Source: Streptomyces violens
GTDB lineage: Bacteria; Actinomycetota; Actinomycetes; Streptomycetales; Streptomycetaceae
Reading direction: 5' to 3'
DNA: 64,000 bases
Assembly: GCF_000717745.1 (NCBI RefSeq)
Contig: NZ_JOBH01000009.1
Location: 124,001 to 188,000, forward strand
Below, one piece after another: positions 58,215-64,000 of the stretch. Position 1 is the stretch's first letter, and each line of letters begins with the position of its first letter. The notes under the pieces were generated by a model. The model was not told where the DNA came from. It was given only the letters and a program-made list of their open reading frames with translations, and made no database searches. The translations under genes and the position numbers were made by a program.

Positions 58215-58424
58215 GGGAACCTCGTTCGGGTGGGGTGGGTGCAGCCTTTAGCTTGTGCCTACATTCACAAGCACCGCTCCATTGTGACAGCCGCGCGGCG
58301 GTCCCCCGCCGCCGGGCCTGTCACCGGACCCTTGGCCGGGCCCCGCCATCCGGCCCCCGCCACCCGGCCGGTCCCCGCCCGGTCCCCTGCCCTCCGGCGC
58401 CGCGGCGGACTACGGTCTGGTGCC

Positions 58425-59063
58425 GTGGCTCAGTTTCGGCTCCAGGGGAGCAAGGTGCTCGCCGTCGACATGACCGGCGATGCCGTGAAGGCGAAGAACG
58501 GTGCGATGGTCGCGTACGACGGCCGGATGGCGTTCAAGAAGATGAGCGGCGGGGGCGAGGGCCTGCGCGGCATGGTGACCCGGCGGCTGACCGGGGAACA
58601 GATGGAAATGATGGAGGTGAAGGGCGAGGGCACCTGCTATTTCGCGGACCGCGCGAGCGAGATCAATCTGGTGAACCTGCACGGCGAGAAGCTGTACGTC
58701 GAGGCCAGCAACCTGCTGTGCACGGACGCCGCGCTGCGCACGGGCACCACCTTCACCGGACTGCGCGGCGCCTCGCAGGGCAACGGGCTGTTCACCACGA
58801 CCGTGGAGGGCACCGGCCAGGCCGCGCTCACCTCGGACGGCCCGGCGGTGGTACTGCGGGTGACGCGGGACGCCCCGCTCCAGGTCGACCCGGGCGCGTA
58901 CGTCGCGCACACCGGCGACCTGCGGCAGCACTTCCAGTCCGGTGTGAACTTCCGCACGTTCATAGGGGAGGGCTCGGGCGAGGCCTTCCAGATCCGCTTC
59001 GAGGGCGAGGGCCTGGTGTACGTACAGCCCAGCGAGCGCAACACCATCGGCGGTGAGGTCTGA
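58425..59063 (+). CDS. AIM24 family protein (1 of 3)
   Basis: 212 residues, double-psi/beta-helix-like AIM24 fold (PF01987). Starts VAQFRLQGSKVLAVDMTGDA, with LVYVQPSERN at the C-terminus. No signal peptide, so cytoplasmic. Function unknown in bacteria; in yeast the homologue is mitochondrial. The GTG start is at 58425; the following gene begins at its last stop base (TGATG). Confidence 0.9.
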   Translation: MAQFRLQGSKVLAVDMTGDAVKAKNGAMVAYDGRMAFKKMSGGGEGLRGMVTRRLTGEQMEMMEVKGEGTCYFADRASEINLVNLHGEKLYVEASNLLCTDAALRTGTTFTGLRGASQGNGLFTTTVEGTGQAALTSDGPAVVLRVTRDAPLQVDPGAYVAHTGDLRQHFQSGVNFRTFIGEGSGEAFQIRFEGEGLVYVQPSERNTIGGEV

Positions 59064-59713
59064 TGCCGTTCACGGTCCTCAACTCGCGCATGGTCAGGGC
59101 CGAGGTCGCACCCGGTCAGCGGCTGTTCAGCCAGCGCGGCGCGATGCTCGCGTACCAGGGCGAGGTCAGCTTCACCCCCAACATGCAGGGCGGCCAGGGC
59201 GGCATCGGCTCCATGATCGGCCGGCGGATCGCGAACGAGGCGACCCCGCTGATGACCGTCGAGGGCAGCGGCTCCGTGATGTTCGGCCACGGCGGCCACC
59301 ACGTCCACGTAGTCGACCTGACCGGCGACACCCTCTACGTCGAGGCCGACCGGCTGCTGGCGTTCGACGGCACGCTGCGCCAGGGCACGATGTTCATGGG
59401 CGCGCAGGGCGGCGTGATGGGCATGGTCCGCGGCCAGGTCACCGGCCAGGGCCTCTTCACGACGACCCTCGAAGGCCACGGCTCGGTGGCGGTGATGGCG
59501 CACGGCGGCGTGATCGAACTCCCCATCCGCCAGGACCGCCCGGTCCACGTCGACCCGCAGGCATACGTCGCCCACCGCGGCAACGTCCGCAACAAGCTCT
59601 CCACGGCCCTCGGCTGGCGGGAGATGGTCGGCCGCGGCTCGGGCGAGGCATTCCAACTCGAACTGTCGGGCCAGGGCACGGTGTACGTACAGGCGTCGGA
59701 GGAAAAACTGTGA
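59063..59713 (+). CDS. AIM24 family protein (2 of 3)
   Basis: 216 residues, same fold; MPFTVLNSRMVRAEV at the N-terminus and a Gly/Met-rich central part (GAQGGVMGMVRGQVTGQG). The shared AIM24 ends FTTTLEGHGS and YVQASEEKL are visible. Overlaps the neighbours at both ends (1 and 4 nt), so all three are translationally coupled. Confidence 0.9.
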   Translation: MPFTVLNSRMVRAEVAPGQRLFSQRGAMLAYQGEVSFTPNMQGGQGGIGSMIGRRIANEATPLMTVEGSGSVMFGHGGHHVHVVDLTGDTLYVEADRLLAFDGTLRQGTMFMGAQGGVMGMVRGQVTGQGLFTTTLEGHGSVAVMAHGGVIELPIRQDRPVHVDPQAYVAHRGNVRNKLSTALGWREMVGRGSGEAFQLELSGQGTVYVQASEEKL

Positions 59714-60480
59714 GCGGTCCCGTCATTCACGATGTGCATTCGCTGCCCGCGGATGACAACGTCAATCCGTATGCCTTCAGTGTGGAGCTGGACGGGCAGT
59801 GGTTCCTGCAGAAGGGAAAGATGATCGCCTATTTCGGGCAGATCGATTTCCAGGGAATCGGGCACGGGGCGCTGGACCGGCTCATCAGGACCAGTTTTCA
59901 TTCGCCGCTGCACGCCGCGGACTGGGTGGTCGCGCAGGGGCGGGGCAAAATGCTGCTGGCGGACCGGGCGTTCGATGTGAATTCTTACGACCTGGAGGAG
60001 GGCAATCTCACGATCCGCTCGGGGAACCTGCTCGCTTTTCAGCCATCCCTGTCGCTGAAGCAGTCGATCGTGCCGGGCTTTTCGACGCTCATCGGCACCG
60101 GGAAATTCGTCGCGGCCTCCAACGGGCCGGTGGTCTTCGCGGAGCCGCCGATCCGGGTCGATCCGCAGGCGCTGGTGGGCTGGGCGGACTGCCCCTCGCC
60201 GTGCCATCACTACGATCACCAGTATCTGCGCGGCTTCCTCGGGGGCCTGCGGGCGCACACCGGTATCGGCGGGGTCTCGGGCGAGGAGCACCAGTTCGAG
60301 TTCGTCGGGGCCGGCACGGTGCTGCTGCAGTCGACCGAGCAGCTGATGCCGGAGGCGGCGACGGGGACGGTGCCGGCGGAACCCGGGGTACCGGGCGGGT
60401 CCGCTGGTCAAGCCGGTGGCTCACAAATGCCGCAGCTGCCGGGATCGCTCGGGGGGCTCCAGCGCCGCTTCGGGCTGTGA
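59710..60480 (+). CDS. AIM24 family protein (3 of 3)
   Basis: 256 residues. It starts with GTG overlapping the previous stop (GTGA). The AIM24 core covers about residues 15-215 and contains an insertion CPSPCHHYDHQYLRGFLGG (Cys, His-rich) not seen in the other two, possibly a metal site. The C-terminal 40 residues are a Pro/Gly-rich tail. The first third has weaker third-position GC bias than its neighbours. Confidence 0.88.
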   Translation: MSGPVIHDVHSLPADDNVNPYAFSVELDGQWFLQKGKMIAYFGQIDFQGIGHGALDRLIRTSFHSPLHAADWVVAQGRGKMLLADRAFDVNSYDLEEGNLTIRSGNLLAFQPSLSLKQSIVPGFSTLIGTGKFVAASNGPVVFAEPPIRVDPQALVGWADCPSPCHHYDHQYLRGFLGGLRAHTGIGGVSGEEHQFEFVGAGTVLLQSTEQLMPEAATGTVPAEPGVPGGSAGQAGGSQMPQLPGSLGGLQRRFGL

Positions 60481-60583
60481 GCGGTAGTCTGCGGAGGGTG
60501 ACCTCGAACGTCTGAGCCCCGCCCGCTGGACTGACCCCCGGCGGAAAGGGCTCGGTGAGGCCACGATCACGGGGCATGACTAA

Positions 60584-60611
60584 TTTACCATTCAACTTTC
60601 ACGGGTAGAAT
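60584..60611 (+). promoter_or_regulatory. Vegetative-type promoter for the MarR gene, possibly leaderless
   Basis: TTTACC (60584-60589), a 16-nt spacer and TAGAAT (60606-60611) resemble a HrdB promoter. The ATG at 60618 lies only 6 nt after the -10 box, and there is no ribosome binding site, so transcription would start at or next to the first base of the start codon. The AATTTACC/GGGTAGAATT pair around it is partly palindromic and could bind the MarR product. Confidence 0.6.
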
Positions 60612-60617
60612 TCATTC

Positions 60618-61094
60618 ATGACGACCGACAGTGACACCCCCTGGCTGACCGACCAGGAGCAGCGTGCCTGGCGCACCCATCTCGACGTCAGCAGGCTGCT
60701 GACGCACCAGCTGGAGCGGGATCTCCAGCCGTTCGGGCTGACCTACAACGACTACGAGATCCTGGTGAACCTCTCCGAGGCCGAGGAGCGCAGAATGCGC
60801 ATGAGCGACCTCGCGGCCTCCACGCTCCAGTCCAAGAGCCGGCTCTCGCACCAGATCACCCGCATGGAGAACGCCGGGCTGGTGCGCCGCGAGAGCTGCG
60901 AGTCCGACCGGCGCGGGCTGTACGCGGTCCTCACCGACGAGGGCTGGGACACCATGCGCCGGGTCGCGCCGCACCACGTGGCCTCCGTGCGCAAGCACTT
61001 CATCGACCTGTTCTCGGCGGACGACCTGGCCGCGCTGCGTGCCTCGCTGACGCCGGTGGCGGATCACCTGCGGGGGCACCGCGGCAAGTACTGA
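60618..61094 (+). CDS. MarR-family regulator
   Basis: 158 residues. Winged-helix domain with MRMSDLAASTLQSKSRLSHQ as recognition region and the wing ESCESDRRGLYAVLT. The one Cys lies in the wing (ESCESD), which could make it redox-sensitive, but this is speculative. The start codon is discussed under the promoter. It is followed by an inverted repeat that may terminate it. Confidence 0.93.
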   Translation: MTTDSDTPWLTDQEQRAWRTHLDVSRLLTHQLERDLQPFGLTYNDYEILVNLSEAEERRMRMSDLAASTLQSKSRLSHQITRMENAGLVRRESCESDRRGLYAVLTDEGWDTMRRVAPHHVASVRKHFIDLFSADDLAALRASLTPVADHLRGHRGKY

Positions 61095-61150
61095 CAAGTA
61101 CTGATCCGAGTACGGGCCCGGCGCACTGACCGGCCGGACGTCGCGCGGGA

Positions 61151-61179
61151 CGCGGGTGGGGGAACACGCCGCACCCGCG
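61151..61179. terminator. Possible terminator between MarR gene and histidine kinase gene
   Basis: Inverted repeat CGCGGGTG (61151-61158) and CACCCGCG (61172-61179), with an alternative overlapping pairing of CGCGCGGG and CCCGCGCG. Between convergent genes. Confidence 0.55.
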
Positions 61180-61196
61180 CGGCACCGCCGGGGCCG

Positions 61197-62616
61197 TCAG
61201 TCCCGGCTGTCCCGGCTGTCCCGGCTGTCCGGAGCCACCGGCAGCCGCAGTTCGAAGGCCGCGCCCTCGTGCACGGCCAGCGTGCCGCCGTGCCGTTCGG
61301 CGATGTCCCGGGCGATGGCGAGGCCCAGGCCCGCGCCGCCCTCGTCCCGGCTGCGCGCGTCGTCGAGCCGTACGAACCGCTCGAAGATCCGCTCCCGGTC
61401 GGCCTCGGCCACGCCGGGACCGTCGTCGTCCACCCGCAGCACCGCCCACCGGCCGTCCCGGCGCACGTCCACCGTGACCCGCGAACGGGCGTGCCGCTGC
61501 GCGTTGTCGACGAGGTTGCCCAGGATCCGGCTGAGCTGGCCGCGCGAGCCGGACACCTCCACGCTCGGCAGCTCCCCGGCGCGCACCGGCAGCCGGTCGG
61601 TGACCCGCTGCGAGAGCTCCTCGCGGGCCAGCGCGCCCAGGTCGATCCGGGTGTCCTTGGGCCGCTCCCCCGCGTCCAGGCGGGCCAGCAGCAGCAGGTC
61701 GGCGGCCAGGTGCTGGAGCCGTACGGTGTCCTCCACCGCGCCCGGCAGGTCCAGCAGCTCGGGGTGCGCCTGGGCGACCTCCAGCTGGGTGCGCAGGCTG
61801 GCGATGGGGCTGCGCAGCTCGTGCGAGGCGTCCGCGATGAAGCGGCGCTGGCGCTCGACGGACGCCTCCAGGGCTGCCAGCGTCTCGTTGGTGGTCCGGG
61901 CCAGCCGGGCGATCTCGTCGCGGGAGGCGGGCTCCGGTACCCGCCGGGACAGGTCCGTACTGGCGGTGATGGCGGCCATCTCGCTGCGGATGCCCTCGAC
62001 GGGGCGCAGCGCGCGCCGGGTGACCAGCCAGGTGACGCCCGCGACGACCAGGAGCAGCAGGGGCAGGCCGATGAGCATGGCGTTCCGCACCGAGCCGATG
62101 GTCTCCTGCTCGGCGGCGAGCGGGGTGCCGGCCATGACGGTCACCGTGCGGCCCTGGGTGTCGGTGGCGTCCACCTCGGCCCAGCGGTAGTCGGCACGCT
62201 TGCCCTCGACGTCGGCCGTGCCGTCGGAGAGGTCGACGTCGTCGTCCACCTCCCCGGGGCGGGGGGTGTCGCGGTCGTCGTCATCGTCGTCGTGGCGGCC
62301 GTTGCCGGCCACCCCCAGGGAGACCTTCGTGCCGTCGACGGCCTGGAGGTCCTCACTGGCCGCCAGCACGCGGCCGTGCTCGTCGTCGACGAGCACGGGG
62401 TGTTCGTCGGCATCCGGCAGATCGAGGTCCCGGTAGGCCGTGCCGGTGGCGATCCCGGCGGCGACCTCGCGGGCCGAGACCTCGGCGTGCAGGTCGGCCT
62501 GGGCCGCCAGGTTCGTCCGCAGCACCAGCAGGACCGCTATGCCGACCGCGATGAGGGAGACGGCGACCACGGCCGTGGCGCCCGCGGCCGCTCTGGCCCG
62601 TACGGAGCCCATGGCC

Positions 62617-62624
<8 letters not shown>
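61197..62624 (-). CDS. OmpR-type sensor histidine kinase with acidic sensor loop
   Basis: 475 residues. TM1 (about 15-38), an extracytoplasmic domain of about 140 residues with an Asp-rich patch (HDDDDDDRD) that could bind divalent cations, TM2 (about 180-202), HAMP, HisKA (DASHELRSPIASLR) and HATPase (NLVDNAQRHA, DDDGPGVAEADR, GAGLGLAIARD). GTG 62624 overlaps the regulator stop; ATG 62612 is an alternative. The C-terminus ends in DSRDSRDSRD, made by a 9-nt tandem repeat (about 61200-61231). The PepSY protein across the promoter region is its probable partner. Confidence 0.93.
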
Positions 62625-63279
<655 letters not shown>

Positions 63280-63302
63280 GCGACAAGGGTGCCATCGGCT
63301 TG

Positions 63303-63365
63303 CTGAAGGCGGCTTCAGGTGGGTTTCCTGAAGACGGCTTCAGGCTCCTTCAGGGTGGCTTCAGG
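63303..63365. repeat. Cluster of CTTCAGG half-sites between two-component operon and PepSY gene
   Basis: CTTCAGG at 63313, 63338, 63348 and 63359 and the reverse complement CCTGAAG-type at 63303 (CTGAAGG) and 63327. Spacing among the last three is 10 and 11 nt, about one helical turn, as for tandem OmpR-type half-sites. Confidence 0.75.
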
Positions 63366-63477
63366 ATCGGGTCGGCAGTGTGAGGGCATCACTTGGGGGC
63401 CACCCCCGGCCCCCTCCGGGAGACCCCCGGCCCCCGGGTGATCCTGCCGAACAGCAACCCGTTTTGGAGGCTTCACC

Positions 63478-64000
63478 ATGAAGCGCAATGTCGTCATCGC
63501 CACCGTCGCCGCGGCCGCCCTGATTGCCGGCGGCACCGCGACCGCTGTCGCGATCGGTAACGAGGACGGGACGGCATCGGCATCGAGCTCGTCGCCGGCG
63601 CAGGGCCAGCAGGCCGGCGGTGTGGCGTCGGACGCGAACGCACAGGGTCAGGACGACGACCGCGACGGCGACGACGTCCGGGAGGCGAAGGGCGCCTCGG
63701 TCACCGCGCAGCAGGCGGCGGCCGCCGCGCTGAAGGCCGTGCCGGGCACCGTCACCGAGGTCGACCTGGACGACGACGAGTCCGGTGTCGCCTGGGACGT
63801 GAACGTGCTGGGCAAGGACGGCAAGTGGCACGACATCACCGTGGGCGCCGACAAGGCAGAGGTGCGCGGTCAGCACGTCGACCAGGACGACGACGGCGAC
63901 GAGGGCAAGAACCGGGTCCGCTCCGTGCTGAACGACGCCTCCGTGGACATCGCTCAGGCCGCCGAGAAGGCCGCCGCGCACGGCACGGTCGTCTCGGTCG
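63478..64000 (+). CDS. PepSY-domain secreted or anchored protein (3' end outside window)
   Basis: At least 174 residues. Signal or anchor sequence at about 1-28 (MKRNVVIATVAAAALIAGG), then a Ser/Gln/Asp-rich linker, and PepSY domains starting near residue 74 (SVTAQQAAAAALKAVPGTVTEVDLD) with a second beginning near residue 155. An acidic stretch QDDDGDEG lies between. The ATG at 63478 has TTGGAGG upstream. Located next to an OmpR-type system and probably under its control; such PepSY proteins are often part of the same signalling unit. Confidence 0.9.
   Translation, partial: MKRNVVIATVAAAALIAGGTATAVAIGNEDGTASASSSSPAQGQQAGGVASDANAQGQDDDRDGDDVREAKGASVTAQQAAAAALKAVPGTVTEVDLDDDESGVAWDVNVLGKDGKWHDITVGADKAEVRGQHVDQDDDGDEGKNRVRSVLNDASVDIAQAAEKAAAHGTVVSV

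Overview
The window is typical high-GC actinobacterial DNA and almost certainly comes from a Streptomyces chromosome core. Evidence: very strong G/C third-codon bias that creates long false antisense frames, GTG/TTG starts, many 4-nt stop/start overlaps, secreted M4 and S8 proteases, GlgE/TreS/Pep2, IcmA, and DUF6230/DUF6114 genes. From memory (not searched), the gene order resembles the S. coelicolor SCO541x-SCO545x region. No tRNA, rRNA, IS element, prophage or CRISPR array was seen.

Layout. 1-8.2 kb: an L,D-transpeptidase lipoprotein cut by the window edge, the debranching enzyme GlgX, a heterodimeric ABC exporter with one degenerate ATP site, and a proline-rich membrane protein. 8.5-12.4 kb: two paralogous secreted M4 metalloproteases separated by a strong hairpin. 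12.5-26.4 kb: an alpha-glucan block. It holds glgP with an alpha/beta-hydrolase fold gene that lacks its nucleophile, a subtilase, then glgE-treS-pep2-glgB. Trehalose is converted to maltose (TreS), then maltose-1-phosphate (Pep2), then a linear glucan (GlgE), which GlgB branches; GlgP and GlgX degrade it.

26.7-34.5 kb: the dicarboxylate transporter dctA, divergent from a CitA/CitB-type two-component system; a sugar ABC importer without its own ATPase, preceded by a PHO-box-like repeat; and a small secreted protein with a TTA codon. 34.6-42.7 kb: an AraC/GyrI regulator, a tandem-HTH regulator, and a central-carbon group (pfkA, pta, ackA, pyk). 42.8-45.4 kb: a three-gene envelope operon of unknown function (low-complexity exported protein, DUF6114, DUF6230).

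46-53.5 kb: a thioredoxin/TPR CnoX-like protein, a TetR regulator with a perfect palindrome upstream, a MurG-like transferase coupled to a sugar-nucleotide epimerase and divergent from an OmpR-type two-component system, and a secreted hydrolase. 53.6-58.2 kb: isobutyryl-CoA mutase large subunit icmA with a double palindromic operator, an acyl-CoA dehydrogenase-like gene, two DUF3817 proteins, a MarR regulator and an MTH1187 protein. 58.4-64 kb: three overlapping AIM24 paralogues, a MarR gene with a probably leaderless promoter, and an OmpR-type two-component system divergent from a PepSY protein across a run of CTTCAGG half-sites.

Most genes are conventional. The least understood parts are the DUF6230/DUF6114 triad, the AIM24 trio, the MurG-like/epimerase module, the histone-like tail on GlgB, the nucleophile-less hydrolase coupled to glgP, and several unassigned operator-like repeats.
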